Below are positions 24,446 through 34,192 of a stretch of DNA of 64,000 bases, piece after piece. Location: assembly GCF_015351025.1 (NCBI RefSeq), contig NZ_JADKRV010000010.1:62001-126000 (forward strand), read 5' to 3'. This DNA comes from Curtobacterium sp. VKM Ac-1376. Lineage in GTDB: Bacteria; Actinomycetota; Actinomycetes; Actinomycetales; Microbacteriaceae. A program made the translations under genes and the position numbers. Position 1 is the stretch's first letter. Every line of letters starts with the position of its first letter. Under the pieces are notes generated by a model that was not told where the DNA came from, searched no databases, and saw only the letters and a program-made list of their open reading frames with translations.

Positions 24446-26409
24446 CACCAGATGGCGACGCGCTCGGCGGGGTCCAGGTACATCGCGTCCTGCTCGGTCA
24501 CGCCGAAGGTGTCGTAGTAGACGTCGATGTTCCGCACGACCTGGTTGCACCGGAACTCGGTCGGCGAGTGCGGGTCGATGCTCAGCAGGCGGGCGGCCTC
24601 TTCCGGACGGATCGCCATGCGCCAGGCCTGGGCCCAGCTCAGGAAGAACCGCTCGGCGCCGGTGAGCCCGTCGATGACCGGGGGCTCCTGGCCGTCGAGG
24701 GACAGCAGGTACGCCTTCCACGCGATCGACAGGCCACCGAGGTCGCCGATGTTCTCACCGATCGTCAGGGCACCGTTGACGTGGCCGTCGGGCACCTCGG
24801 ACGGCACCAGGGCGTCGTACTGGGCGATGAGGGCCTTCGTGCGCTGCTCGAACGCCGTGCGGTCGGCTTCGGTCCACCAGTTCTCGAGCTTGCCGTCGCC
24901 GTCGTACTGCGAGCCCTGGTCGTCGAAGCCGTGGCCGATCTCGTGGCCGATGACCGCACCGATCGCACCGTAGTTCGCCGCGGCGTCGCGGCCGGCCTCG
25001 AAGAACGGGAACTGCAGGATGGCGGCCGGGAACACGATCTCGTTGAAGCCCGGGTTGTAGTACGCGTTGATCGTCTGCGGGGTCATGAACCACTCGTCCC
25101 GGTCGATCGGCTTGCCGATCTTGCCGAGCTCGCGGTCGACCTGGAACGAGGCGACGGCGCGGACGTTGGCGAGCAGGTCGTCGGCGCGCACGGGCAGCGC
25201 CGAGTAGTCGCGCCACTTCACCGGGTAGCCGATCTTCGGCGTGAACTTGTCGAGCTTGTCGAGCGCGCGGGCACGGGTCTCGTCGGTCATCCAGTCGAGC
25301 GCCGTGATGCTGTGCCGGTACGCCTCGACCAGGTTGGCGACGAGGTCGTCCATCTTGGCCTTCGAGGTCTCGTCGAAGTGCTCCTGCACGTAGATGCGGC
25401 CGACGGCCTCGCCCATCGCGCCCTCGACCAGGGAGACACCACGCTTCCAACGCTCGCGCTGCTTGGGCGCACCCGTCAGTGCGGTGCCGTAGAACGAGAA
25501 GTTCGTGGCCGAGAACGCGCTCGTCAGGTACGCGGCGGAGCCACGGATGACCTGCCAGCGCAGCCAGTCCTTCCAGACCTCGAGCGGCTGGTCGTTCAGC
25601 AGGTCGGCCAGGCCGGTGATGAACGAGGGCTCGCGGACCACGACGGTCTCGAAGGCGCCGGCGGGGGCTTCGATGGCCTGCCACCAGATCTGCAGGTCGA
25701 CGCCCTTCGCGAGCGCCGCGACCTCGGCCCACGGCAGCTTGTTGTAGGTCTTCTGGCTGTCACGCGTGGTGACGTTGTCCCAGTGCTTCGATGCCAGCGC
25801 CGTCTCGAGCGCGATGACGTGCTCGGTGCGGGCACCGCCGTCGTCCAGGCCGGCGAGCGGGAACATCGCCGCGACGAACTCGCGGTACTTCTCGCGGATG
25901 TCGGCGAAGCGCTCTTCGCGGTAGTACGACTCGTCGGGCAGCCCCAGGCCGGACTGCTCGAGGAACACCACGTAGGACTCGGGGTCGCCCGGGTCGTTGT
26001 CGACGAAGAGCTGCAGGAAGCTCGGCAGGCCCAGGCGCTCGAAGCGACCGACGGCGGCGATGACCTCTCGCGTGGACTCGATCGCGGTGATCTCGGCGAG
26101 CAGGTGCTCGATCGGGGCGGTGCCGAGCTCCTCGAGCCGCGCTTCGTCGGTGAACGAGGTGAAGAGGTCACCGACCTTGCGCTCCTCGGTGCCGGGGGCG
26201 GCCTGCTGCGAGCGCTCGATGATGTCGCGCACGGCGATCTCGGCAGCCTCGGCCAGCACCGTGAAGGAGCCGTACCGGGCCTTGTCGTCGGGGATCGGCG
26301 TCGCCGCGATCCAGGTCCCGTTCACGTGGCGGTACAGGTCGTCCTGGGGGCGCACCGCGGGGTCGAGTTCGTCAGTGTGGATGCCGGAGGCACGTGCGAC
26401 GTCGGTCAT
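24445..26409 (-). CDS. M13 family metallopeptidase (PepO/neprilysin-like)
   Basis: A 654-residue zinc endopeptidase. The zinc site VIGHEIGHGFDDQGSQYD (HExxH), the third ligand region ENIGDLGG and the substrate-binding INAYYNP are all present, as is the N-terminal DLYRHVNGTWI of the family. No signal peptide or membrane anchor is visible, so it resembles cytoplasmic oligopeptidases such as lactococcal PepO. ATG 26409 is chosen because TATCGT lies seven bases upstream and the domain starts soon after. The downstream beta-lactamase-fold gene overlaps it. Confidence 0.92.
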   Translation of the reverse strand: MTDVARASGIHTDELDPAVRPQDDLYRHVNGTWIAATPIPDDKARYGSFTVLAEAAEIAVRDIIERSQQAAPGTEERKVGDLFTSFTDEARLEELGTAPIEHLLAEITAIESTREVIAAVGRFERLGLPSFLQLFVDNDPGDPESYVVFLEQSGLGLPDESYYREERFADIREKYREFVAAMFPLAGLDDGGARTEHVIALETALASKHWDNVTTRDSQKTYNKLPWAEVAALAKGVDLQIWWQAIEAPAGAFETVVVREPSFITGLADLLNDQPLEVWKDWLRWQVIRGSAAYLTSAFSATNFSFYGTALTGAPKQRERWKRGVSLVEGAMGEAVGRIYVQEHFDETSKAKMDDLVANLVEAYRHSITALDWMTDETRARALDKLDKFTPKIGYPVKWRDYSALPVRADDLLANVRAVASFQVDRELGKIGKPIDRDEWFMTPQTINAYYNPGFNEIVFPAAILQFPFFEAGRDAAANYGAIGAVIGHEIGHGFDDQGSQYDGDGKLENWWTEADRTAFEQRTKALIAQYDALVPSEVPDGHVNGALTIGENIGDLGGLSIAWKAYLLSLDGQEPPVIDGLTGAERFFLSWAQAWRMAIRPEEAARLLSIDPHSPTEFRCNQVVRNIDVYYDTFGVTEQDAMYLDPAERVAIW

Positions 26410-26490
26410 GCGGTCCACGATAGCCACCGTCCCCATGGGGCCGGTCGATCCGGGTCGTCACCTGTGGACGGCGGCCGGTACGGTCATCGC
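26410..26490. promoter_or_regulatory. Divergent leaderless promoters (M13 peptidase / permease)
   Basis: TATCGT (complement of 26417-26422) ends seven bases before the peptidase ATG, and TACGGT (26479-26484) ends six bases before the permease ATG. Neither ATG has a ribosome site, in keeping with leaderless mRNAs in both directions. Confidence 0.45.
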
Positions 26491-27828
26491 ATGGGACTTC
26501 CGTGGAAGCTACACGGCGACGGCAAGACCGTCTCCGCGACGACGATCGTGACACCGGACGAACGCCTGACCTGGCCCCGGACGATCGGCCTCGGCGTGCA
26601 GCACGTGGTCGCGATGTTCGGTGCCACGTTCCTGGTGCCGCTGCTCACCGGGTTCCCGCCGTCGACGACGCTGCTGTTCAGCGGCATCGGCACGATCCTG
26701 TTCCTGCTCATCACGGGCAACCGCCTGCCGAGCTACCTCGGCTCGTCCTTCGCGTTCATCGCCCCGATCGGTGCCGCCACCAAGATCGGCGGCATCCCGC
26801 TCGCCCTGTCCGGCATCATCGTCGTCGGCGCGCTGCTCGCGATCGTCGGGCTCGTCGTGCACCTGGCCGGTGCCGGCTGGATCGACCGGCTGATGCCACC
26901 CGTGGTGTCCGGTGCGATCGTCGCCCTGATCGGCTTCAACCTCGCTCCGGCGGCCCGCGACAACTTCACGGCGGCCCCGGTCATCGCGCTCATCACCCTG
27001 GCGGCGATCATCCTGGTCACCGTCCTGTTCAAGGGCCTGATCGGCCGCCTGTCGATCGTCATCGGCGTGCTGGTCGGCTACGTCGCCGCGCTCATCGGCG
27101 GCCAGGTCGACTTCTCGAAGGTCGACGCCGCCCCGTGGATCGGTCTGCCGGAGTTCACCGCCCCCGCGTTCGACCCGTCGCAGCTCGCCATCTACCTGGC
27201 GTTCGTGCCGGTCGTGCTGGCGCTCGTCGCCGAGAACGTCGGTCACGTGAAGGGCGTCGGGCAGCTCACCGGCCGCGACCTCACGCCCCTCACCGGGCGC
27301 GCGCTCTTCGCCGACAGCATCTCGACCGTCCTGGCGGGCGTCGGCGGCGGCTCCGCCACCACCACCTACGGCGAGAACATCGGCGTGATGGCCGCCACCC
27401 GCGTCTTCTCCACCGCCGCCTACTGGGTCGCCGCCATCGCGGCCGTCCTGCTCGGCCTGTCGCCGAAGATCGGTGTCGTCATCTCCTCGGTGCCGGCCGG
27501 CGTGCTCGGCGGCGCCACCACCGCGCTCTACGGCCTGATCGGGGTCATCGGCATCCGGATCTGGGTCGAGAACCGCGTCGACTTCTCGAAGCCGAAGAAC
27601 CAGTTGACGGCCGGCATCGCCCTGATCATCGGCATCGCGGACTTCACGTTCCGCTTCGGCCAGGCGAGCTTCGGCGGCATCATCGTCGGCACGATCGCCG
27701 CCATCGTCGTCTACCACCTGATGGACCTGATCGGCCGGGCGCGCGGCACCGACGAACCCTCGACCGAGGTCGCCGACCCCGCCCACTCCGCCACCGGCGC
27801 CGCCCCCGCACGGCCGCGCGCCGACTGA
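26491..27828 (+). CDS. NCS2 nucleobase:cation symporter (uracil/xanthine permease)
   Basis: The 445-residue membrane protein has about 14 hydrophobic segments. VVAMFGATFLVPLLTGFPPS near the N-terminus, LVAENVGHVKGVG in the substrate-site helix (the Glu binds the base in UraA) and GGGSATTTYGENIGVMAATRVFS are hallmark NCS2 motifs. TTTYGEN wording leans toward the uracil-permease branch over the xanthine branch, but I would not fix the substrate. A terminator hairpin follows 50 bp after the stop. Confidence 0.9.
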   Translation: MGLPWKLHGDGKTVSATTIVTPDERLTWPRTIGLGVQHVVAMFGATFLVPLLTGFPPSTTLLFSGIGTILFLLITGNRLPSYLGSSFAFIAPIGAATKIGGIPLALSGIIVVGALLAIVGLVVHLAGAGWIDRLMPPVVSGAIVALIGFNLAPAARDNFTAAPVIALITLAAIILVTVLFKGLIGRLSIVIGVLVGYVAALIGGQVDFSKVDAAPWIGLPEFTAPAFDPSQLAIYLAFVPVVLALVAENVGHVKGVGQLTGRDLTPLTGRALFADSISTVLAGVGGGSATTTYGENIGVMAATRVFSTAAYWVAAIAAVLLGLSPKIGVVISSVPAGVLGGATTALYGLIGVIGIRIWVENRVDFSKPKNQLTAGIALIIGIADFTFRFGQASFGGIIVGTIAAIVVYHLMDLIGRARGTDEPSTEVADPAHSATGAAPARPRAD

Positions 27829-27878
27829 CGCGGGTGGTCGGCCGGACGGCGCCCCGCGCCTGACGACGTGGGAACACC

Positions 27879-27920
27879 GGACGGGAGGCCCGTGGCGGCG
27901 TCGCCACGGGCCTCCCGTCC
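27879..27920. terminator. Strong intrinsic terminator hairpin
   Basis: A perfect 19 bp stem (27879-27897 with 27902-27920) and a 4 nt loop follow the permease gene. The sequence GGGAGGCCCGTGGCG in its arm also forms the arm of the hairpin at 56131-56166. Confidence 0.8.
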
Positions 27921-27973
27921 GTCCTGGCGTCGCGCGCACCCGTCTGGTGACCACGACTGGTCGGCATCGCCGA

Positions 27974-27979
27974 CAGAAT
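27974..27979 (+). promoter_or_regulatory. -10 box of a leaderless promoter for the MATE gene
   Basis: CAGAAT ends six bases before GTG 27986, which favours that start over the upstream in-frame ATG at 27947. Confidence 0.4.
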
Positions 27980-27985
27980 GGGTCG

Positions 27986-29320
27986 GTGCACCGACCGACG
28001 CGACCCGCTGTGACCGCTGAGCGGCGCGCGGTCGACCGCGACATCGTGCGGCTGGCGGTGCCGGCGCTCGGCGCGCTCGTGGTCGAGCCGCTGTTCCTGC
28101 TGACCGACACCGCGCTCGTCGGGCACCTGGGGGCGACGCCGCTGGCGGCCGTGGGATTGGCGAGTGCCGTGCTGTCGACGGTGACCGGGCTGCTGGTGTT
28201 CCTGGCGTACTCGACGACGCCGGCCGTGGCGCGGGCGCTCGGCGGTGGCGATCGTCGCGGAGCCGTGCACGCGGGCATCGACGGGATGTGGCTCGCGCTC
28301 GTGCTGGGGGTGGTGCTGGCCCTGTTCGGGTGGCCGCTCGCCGGGCCGCTCGTCGACCTGTTCGGCGCGTCGACCGAGGTGTCCGCGGCGGCGACCACGT
28401 ACCTGACCATCTCGCTGATCGGGCTGCCCGGCATCCTGCTCGTGACGGCCTCGACCGGGCTGCTGCGCGGACTGCAGGACACGAAGACCCCGCTCGTCGT
28501 CGCGACCGTCGGGTTCGTCGCGAACGGGCTGCTCAACGCCGTCCTGATCTACGGCGCCGGCTGGGGCGTCGAGGGATCCGCCGCCGGCACCGTCATCGTG
28601 CAGTGGGCGATGGCCGTCGTCTACGTCCGCATCGCGGTGCGGGCAGCCCGGTCGTCGGGGGCGCCGCTGCGACCCGGCGCCTCCGGCGTCGCACGGGCCC
28701 TGCGGTCGGGAGCCTGGCTGTTCCTGCGGACCGCGTCGCTGCGGATCGCGATGCTCGCGACCGTCGGGGCCGCTGCCGGGCTGGGGACCACCGGGCTGGC
28801 GACGACCCAGGTCGGGCTGACCGTCTTCTCGACGCTGGCGTTCGCGCTCGACGCCCTGGCGATCGCCGGGCAGGCGCTCGTCGGACACGGGCTCGGGGCG
28901 CGCGATCCCTCGCGGGTGCGGTTGGTCACGCGGCGGCTCGTGCTGCTCGGGATCGCCGGTGGTGTGCTGCTCGGGGTGCTGACCCTGGCGGTGAGCGGAG
29001 TGCTCGGGCCGGTGTTCTCGGACTCGCGGGCGGTGCGGGACGCCCTGCCCGTCGTGCTGGTGCTCATCGCCGTCGGGATGCCCGTCGCCGGGTACGTCTT
29101 CGTGCTCGACGGGGTGTTAATCGGTGCCGGGGATGCGCGGTACCTGGCCATCGCCGGAGGCGTGAACCTCGTCGTGTACCTGCCGTTGCTGTGGTGGGCC
29201 GGTGGGACGCTCGCGGGGTTGTGGGCGGCGTTCGCCCTCGGATACATCGGGGTCCGGGCGGTGACGCTCGGGGTGCGGGCGCACCGGCGCGGATGGGTGG
29301 AACAGGCGTTGGCGCGGTGA
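27986..29320 (+). CDS. MATE family efflux transporter (DinF-like)
   Basis: The 444-residue protein has 12 predicted spans and the MATE hallmarks: PLFLLTDTALVGHLGATPLAAVGLAS in spans 1-2, GLLRGLQDTKTPL after span 5, and ALAIAGQALVGHGLGA in the second half. The wording is closest to the DinF subgroup, which exports cationic or bile-salt-like toxic compounds by Na+ or H+ antiport. It overlaps the next transporter gene by four bases, so the pair is translationally coupled. Confidence 0.88.
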   Translation: MHRPTRPAVTAERRAVDRDIVRLAVPALGALVVEPLFLLTDTALVGHLGATPLAAVGLASAVLSTVTGLLVFLAYSTTPAVARALGGGDRRGAVHAGIDGMWLALVLGVVLALFGWPLAGPLVDLFGASTEVSAAATTYLTISLIGLPGILLVTASTGLLRGLQDTKTPLVVATVGFVANGLLNAVLIYGAGWGVEGSAAGTVIVQWAMAVVYVRIAVRAARSSGAPLRPGASGVARALRSGAWLFLRTASLRIAMLATVGAAAGLGTTGLATTQVGLTVFSTLAFALDALAIAGQALVGHGLGARDPSRVRLVTRRLVLLGIAGGVLLGVLTLAVSGVLGPVFSDSRAVRDALPVVLVLIAVGMPVAGYVFVLDGVLIGAGDARYLAIAGGVNLVVYLPLLWWAGGTLAGLWAAFALGYIGVRAVTLGVRAHRRGWVEQALAR

Positions 29321-30594
29321 GCGGGCCTGGTTCTTCTGCTGAACCTTCGTCGGCTGGGCCTGCTTCGTCTGCTGGACCTGATTCTCCTGCGGCACCGTCG
29401 TCGTCGGTGGCTTCGTCGGCCGTGCTCGCCACAGTCGGCATCGGGGTGCAGGGTGTCACGAAGCTGCTCGTGACCGTCGTCGTCGGGCGGGTGTTCGGCA
29501 CCGAGACCCTCGGACAGACCACCGCCCTGCTGTCGCTCTCGGTGTTCGTCGCCCTGCTCTGGCCGAACGCCGCGGGCAACACCGCGTCGCGGTTCCTGGC
29601 GATCGCGCTGCGGCGTCGGCACTCCGATGCCGCAGTGAACCGGCTGCTCGGGGTCTCGATGCTGGTGTCGAGCGTGGTGCTCGCGGCGGTCACCGTGCCG
29701 GTCGCGCTGGCCTGGGGCAACGGCCCCGGCATGGTGCTCGGCGGCGCTGCGGTCGTCGTCGGCTACGGCCTCTACTGCTACGCCCGCGGCGCGCAGCTCG
29801 GCTACGACCGGGCGCCGCGCGTCGCACTGTGGGACTCGGTGACGAGCGTGCTGGCGCTCGGGTTGCTCGTGGTGGCGTGCGTCGCGCGGCTCGAGCCGTT
29901 CGTGCTGCTTCCCCTGGCCACCGGGTACACGGTGTTCGCCATCGCGTGCTGGCCGCGGGGCAACGGCTTCGCACCTGCTTCTCGCGAACCCGCCGCCGGG
30001 GTGCTCGGATTCGCGGCGTGGAACGTGCTGGCCGTGGTGACCTCGAACGGGTTGCTGCAGTTGACGATGATCTCGGCGCAGGTGACGTCGTCGGCGCACG
30101 ACGCCGGTGTCTACGCCGCCGCGTTCACCCTGGCGACGCCGGCGTCGATGCTCGGGCAGGCGTTGGGGCAGGTGCTCGTGCCGGCGTTCGCGCACCGGAC
30201 CGATGGTGGCTCGTTGCGCTCGCGTGGGGCGCTGCTGCTCGTCGTCGGGTTCGCTGCTGCTTCCGCCGTCGTGCTCGGCCTGGTCGCACTGCTCGCCGGG
30301 TGGTTCCTGCCGATCGTCTACCCCTCCGAGGGTGCCGCTGCCGTCGCCGACCTGCGGTACCTGATGGTCGCGGTGTGGGTGTTCACCGTCGGGCTCGTGC
30401 CGGCGGCATTGCTGCTCGCCGCTGGACGCTCACGGCAGGTCGCCCTGGCTTCGGTCGCGGGGTTCGTCGTCGGCGCTGGGCTCATGGCTGCGCTTGGGCC
30501 GACCGCAGGTGTTGCGGGTGGGACGACGGGGTTCCTGGTGGGGAGTGCGGTGAACCTGGTTGCGGTGGTCGGGCTCGGAGTGCGGCGGGGCTGA
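29317..30594 (+). CDS. MOP-superfamily flippase-like membrane protein (Wzx/polysaccharide exporter type)
   Basis: The 425-residue product begins with a 30-residue Ser/Ala/Pro-rich head containing repeats of SSAGP, then about 12-14 hydrophobic spans. VVVGRVFGTETLGQTTALLSLSVFVALLWPNAAGN resembles the first helices of O-antigen flippases and related lipid-linked-sugar exporters. No glycosyltransferase or polymerase is nearby, so its cargo is unclear. GTG overlaps the MATE stop (GTGA). Both are members of the same MOP superfamily. Confidence 0.72.
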   Translation: MSGPGSSAEPSSAGPASSAGPDSPAAPSSSVASSAVLATVGIGVQGVTKLLVTVVVGRVFGTETLGQTTALLSLSVFVALLWPNAAGNTASRFLAIALRRRHSDAAVNRLLGVSMLVSSVVLAAVTVPVALAWGNGPGMVLGGAAVVVGYGLYCYARGAQLGYDRAPRVALWDSVTSVLALGLLVVACVARLEPFVLLPLATGYTVFAIACWPRGNGFAPASREPAAGVLGFAAWNVLAVVTSNGLLQLTMISAQVTSSAHDAGVYAAAFTLATPASMLGQALGQVLVPAFAHRTDGGSLRSRGALLLVVGFAAASAVVLGLVALLAGWFLPIVYPSEGAAAVADLRYLMVAVWVFTVGLVPAALLLAAGRSRQVALASVAGFVVGAGLMAALGPTAGVAGGTTGFLVGSAVNLVAVVGLGVRRG

Positions 30595-30600
30595 CCGCCC

Positions 30601-30635
30601 GCGAGCAGCGTTGCCGCACCCGGCTGGCTGCTCGC
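30601..30635. terminator. Weak hairpin between convergent genes
   Basis: GCGAGCAGC (30601-30609) pairs with GCTGCTCGC (30627-30635) across a 17 nt loop, in the gap between the flippase-like gene and the convergent DUF1177 gene. Confidence 0.35.
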
Positions 30636-30704
30636 CGCAGGAACGCCCGACCCGACGCCGCTCCCGTACGCGGAGCCGGTGCTCCCTCGCGGCAGCTGGC
30701 CGTT

Positions 30705-31655
30705 CTAAGCGGATTGAGACGATGCGGTTCGAAGCTGTGACATGGAACCGTACTGGCTGAGGAGGCTGACGAACTCGGCCTCGTCGTGGAACGAGACAAT
30801 GCCGCGGCCGTGGTCCTTGGCGGCTTCGATGACGAATCGCACGGCACTCTCGACGACGCGAAGGTCGGTGGCTCCGGTGGCCGATCCGGCGACGGCAGTC
30901 TCGGTCGTGATCGCGACACCGACCACGGGGGCGTCGGTGGCGGTCGCTGGCTGCATGATCGAGTTCACGTGGAACACCCCGTTGCCGTAGGGGGTGATGT
31001 CCTGGGTTGTGATCGGCAGGACAGCCGGCGCCACACCGGTGGTCCGGGCGACCACGTCGAGCAGTGTTTCGGACACGCGGAGGATCCAACCGTCTTTGAC
31101 CGTGGGAGTGATCGCGAAGCCGCGGTGATTGAGGACGCGGTTTCCCTTGGTGGTGTCGACGGAGAGGATTGCGTCCATCTCGGGCCGGACCTCGAGGTCG
31201 TTCGCGACGGCCATGTCGACGGCCGAGTCCATGAACGGCACCGGGTCGTGGGGCTGCGTCGGAGCGTCCGGGTCGACGTGCGTGGCGATGATGACGTCCC
31301 CGTCCAGCACGTCACCACGCCGGGCCATGTCGAGCAGCTTCGCGGCCGCGGCGATCACGGTGAGGGCGCCGTCGCCATCCGAGACGAATCCGATCTGTTC
31401 GGGTCGGGCACCGAGTCCGCCCAAGCGTCCGAGCAGCCCGAGTGTCGGGGCGTCGCCACCGGCGGTCTTGCCGCGCCGGCCCGGGATCGTGATGCGGACG
31501 AAGTCGGTGGCGCCCTTCTCACCGGTCACGGTCTCGACCTCGGCGGTCGGGCCGCCGTCAGCGGTGTACCCAGCGAGGAATGCGGCGACCGCGGCTCCGG
31601 ACGTGTTCGGGTCGTCGAGCAGGTCGTAGGCGGCGAGGGTGTGGGTCCAGGACAT
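30705..31655 (-). CDS. DUF1177 domain protein
   Basis: The 316-residue protein is DUF1177 throughout. Conserved stretches include IIATHVDPDAPTQPHDPVPFMDS, LSVDTTKGNRVLNHRGFAITPTVKDGWIL and VLPITTQDITPYGNG. The His/Asp-rich segment around HVDPDAPTQPHD could bind a metal, but no activity is established. It is soluble, with no signal. It lies downstream of the OPT transporter and aroM on the same strand with a 144 bp gap and has its own ribosome site (AAGGAG). The gene set suggests a role in handling the transported compound. Confidence 0.85.
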   Translation of the reverse strand: MSWTHTLAAYDLLDDPNTSGAAVAAFLAGYTADGGPTAEVETVTGEKGATDFVRITIPGRRGKTAGGDAPTLGLLGRLGGLGARPEQIGFVSDGDGALTVIAAAAKLLDMARRGDVLDGDVIIATHVDPDAPTQPHDPVPFMDSAVDMAVANDLEVRPEMDAILSVDTTKGNRVLNHRGFAITPTVKDGWILRVSETLLDVVARTTGVAPAVLPITTQDITPYGNGVFHVNSIMQPATATDAPVVGVAITTETAVAGSATGATDLRVVESAVRFVIEAAKDHGRGIVSFHDEAEFVSLLSQYGSMSQLRTASSQSA

Positions 31656-31799
31656 GGTGCTCCTTGCGTGGTTCGTGGGGATGATGGTCGTTCGTTCAGC
31701 TGTTGGCGCCGCGGGCGGCCGTACCGGCGGCCAAGACCGCGTCGATGACCGGACGTCGATGTCGGTCGTGAGCCGGTCGGACCAGGCTGACCGTCCCGA

Positions 31800-32519
31800 T
31801 CACCGGGCGATCGCCGTGGCGGTCCGCAATCCGTCGAGGACCTCCGCCGCCAGGCGGGCGGCGACCGAACGCGCCAGGACGACCGGGAGGCCCGTGGCAG
31901 CTGCGACCACCCGCCGCATGTGCTCGGTGTAGCCGATGCAGTCGAGCGCGATGAGCTCCGCCCCGCCTTCCAGCAGGCAGCGCGCCGCATCTGCCAGGGT
32001 CGCGTCCGTCCCGGTGTACGGAGAGCTCGGCGCGGTCAGGACATGCTGCCCGGCAAGGCGCCGGGCGAACTTCGCGACGGTGAAGTCCTGCTGCGCCGGG
32101 AGTGGACAGACCACGCCGACCCGCGCACTGCCGGCACCACCGACCGCGGTCGCGAGCGCTGCCGTCCCGAGGGCGATGAGCGCATCCGGAACGAACAACG
32201 GTTTCGTGTGCGGGAGCGCATCGAACGGACCGGTGCACGCGAGGAACACGGCGTCGACCTCGGCCTCGAGCGCTGCGAGGACGCCGGGCAGCCGCTCCTG
32301 GACCTGTCGTTCGCCGATCTCGATGGATCCACCGTCCGCCAGTCTCGTCGTGAGTACGTGGTCGTCGTCGGCTGGCCCCATCGTGGCGAGTGCTTCGGCG
32401 CTCATGGCGTCGAGGACACCGCGTTCGACGAGTTCCACGCCGGGGAGCCAGCGCGACAGCTCGGGGGTGAGGTCGATGCGGGGGGCCTGGCCGATGGTGA
32501 CGACGCCGAGGCGGGTCAC
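31800..32519 (-). CDS. aroM: AroM family protein
   Basis: The 239-residue protein matches the AroM family: LGVVTIGQAPRIDLTPEL at the N-terminus, then VFLACTGPF, VGVVCPLPAQQ and LIALDCIGYTEHMR. The two Cys-centred motifs resemble those of Asp/Glu/hydantoin racemase-fold enzymes. Escherichia coli AroM is regulated with aromatic genes but has no proven reaction. GTG 32519 overlaps the OPT transporter stop by four bases, so the two are coupled. In this setting AroM may act on the imported substrate rather than in shikimate metabolism. Confidence 0.85.
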   Translation of the reverse strand: MTRLGVVTIGQAPRIDLTPELSRWLPGVELVERGVLDAMSAEALATMGPADDDHVLTTRLADGGSIEIGERQVQERLPGVLAALEAEVDAVFLACTGPFDALPHTKPLFVPDALIALGTAALATAVGGAGSARVGVVCPLPAQQDFTVAKFARRLAGQHVLTAPSSPYTGTDATLADAARCLLEGGAELIALDCIGYTEHMRRVVAAATGLPVVLARSVAARLAAEVLDGLRTATAIAR

Positions 32520-34150
32520 AGGATCTTCCCGAGGGAGAAGACGGAGTCGCCGGCGATGAGCCCGGCGCCCGTCAGGGAAACCTCACGCTCGCCCTTCTCA
32601 CCACGGGCCTTCTTCCAGATGCCACGGAGCACCAGGGCGCCGAGGACCATCCAGCCAGCGTTGGCGGTGCTGATGAGGAGGCCGGTGGCCAGCAGGACGC
32701 CCATCTGGCGCTTCGGACCGCCGAGGATCTGCACGACGGCGCCGGGGATCGCCCAGAGGAGCAGGTTGCCGATCGCGTGGCCGTCACCGAGACCGGCGCG
32801 GATGGTGTCGGCGTAGACGATGGCGGTCGGCGGGATGGCTCCGTCGGCGAAGAGCCCTCGCCAGAGCAACGCCACCATGCCGATCGAGACGGCGAATCCG
32901 ATCATGCTCGCGATCATTTGCTGGCGGCGGCCGTCCATCTCGTAGGCGGTGTACGGACGACGGTCGCGACGGAGGATCCACCCGGCCTTGAAGTCGTAGC
33001 CCATGTCGGCGAACGCGGGGCCGGTGGCGGCGCAGTAGCCGACGACCAGCGCGAGCGGGACGGCGGGGATCTGCAGGAGGAGCCCGACGACCAAGAAGAT
33101 GAGCGTCACGGCGAACGCCGGGAACCACCCTGCGTGCATGGCAGCCAGGCCGACGATGAGCTCGTGGACCAGCGCGGCGACCCCGGCGAACAGCACCCAT
33201 GCGATCACCGCAGCGACGGGCATGTCTGCCCAGACGCCGCCCAGCGTGGCGAGGACCAGCGCACCGATGACGTACGCGACGTAGCCCGAACCGAGCACGC
33301 GTCGGAGCTGCCGGGGCTGGACCGTCGGAGCCAGCGAGGGGTCGGCGGCGACGACATCGCGCGCTGCCTCGGCCTCTGCTCGCTCGCGCTTGCTGACCCG
33401 TCCAGCAAGGATCATGCCGACCTGCACGAGGGCGACGACGCCCGCCCCGATCATCACGCCGTGCGGGATGTACAGCTCGGCGAGGTTCACGTCCAGCAGC
33501 ACCGGGGCGTACTGGTTCACGAGCAGGCCGACGCCGAACATCATCAGCGCCCAGACGTTCCCGATCATCGCGATGCCGGCGGCGGACATCGGCAGTCCGA
33601 GGAAGGACGCCCCGATACCGACCGCGGTACCCCCGACGAGCCAGAGCGCCTGCTTGCCGCCGCGGTCGCCCGCCTTGATCGTCTCGGCGGCTGCGACCCC
33701 GGGAGGCCACGCGGCGTCGGCCGGCAAGAACTTCGAGCCGAACGCCTTGTACAGGACCAACGCGTCGATGACGAGTCCGAGCGACGCGCCCAGCAGCATC
33801 GGCCAGACCAGGTCGGCGCGGCCGAACGCGAACGGCACGGCGATGGGCGTGATGAGCGAGTTCGCCGCGGCGAAGGTGGATCCGGAGATCGCGCTCTGGG
33901 CGAGGTTCTGCCGGTTCACGTCGCGCATCTTCCGGAGCCCGAAGAACCCGATACGTCCGATGAGCATCGCGATCACGGCACCGATGACGCTGGTGTTCGG
34001 CGAGACGCCGAGGGTCGTGATCATGTGGATGCCGATCAACGCACCGAGGATGCTCACCAGGATCGTGATGACGAGCATCAGCGGTTGCAGGGCGCTCGGG
34101 TGGCGCTCCGACCGCGCTGCGGTCGGAGGTGTGACGGTCTGCTGGGCCAT
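32516..34150 (-). CDS. OPT family oligopeptide/metallophore transporter
   Basis: The 544-residue protein has about 14-16 hydrophobic segments and OPT signatures: ISGSTFAAANSLITPIAVPFAFG, AWPPGVAAAETIKAGDRGGKQALWL, and GYDFKAGWILRRDRRPYTAYEMDGRRQQMIASMIGF-type wording (spread over residues 400-435). OPT proteins import peptides or peptide-like chelates with protons. It is transcribed away from an IclR regulator, with aromatic-family gene aroM and DUF1177 downstream. The peptidase E gene on the other strand supports a peptide substrate. Confidence 0.88.
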   Translation of the reverse strand: MAQQTVTPPTAARSERHPSALQPLMLVITILVSILGALIGIHMITTLGVSPNTSVIGAVIAMLIGRIGFFGLRKMRDVNRQNLAQSAISGSTFAAANSLITPIAVPFAFGRADLVWPMLLGASLGLVIDALVLYKAFGSKFLPADAAWPPGVAAAETIKAGDRGGKQALWLVGGTAVGIGASFLGLPMSAAGIAMIGNVWALMMFGVGLLVNQYAPVLLDVNLAELYIPHGVMIGAGVVALVQVGMILAGRVSKRERAEAEAARDVVAADPSLAPTVQPRQLRRVLGSGYVAYVIGALVLATLGGVWADMPVAAVIAWVLFAGVAALVHELIVGLAAMHAGWFPAFAVTLIFLVVGLLLQIPAVPLALVVGYCAATGPAFADMGYDFKAGWILRRDRRPYTAYEMDGRRQQMIASMIGFAVSIGMVALLWRGLFADGAIPPTAIVYADTIRAGLGDGHAIGNLLLWAIPGAVVQILGGPKRQMGVLLATGLLISTANAGWMVLGALVLRGIWKKARGEKGEREVSLTGAGLIAGDSVFSLGKIL

Positions 34151-34192
34151 GGCAGGTACTGTGCCGTCTCGATCGAGGAGAGCGGAAGCAAA

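Noticed and set aside
24568-27828. A very long open frame on the plus strand covering the M13 gene antisense and joining the permease
   Set aside because: Only the part from 26491 has protein-like composition and homology; the rest is the open antisense frame usual in high-G+C DNA opposite a real gene.
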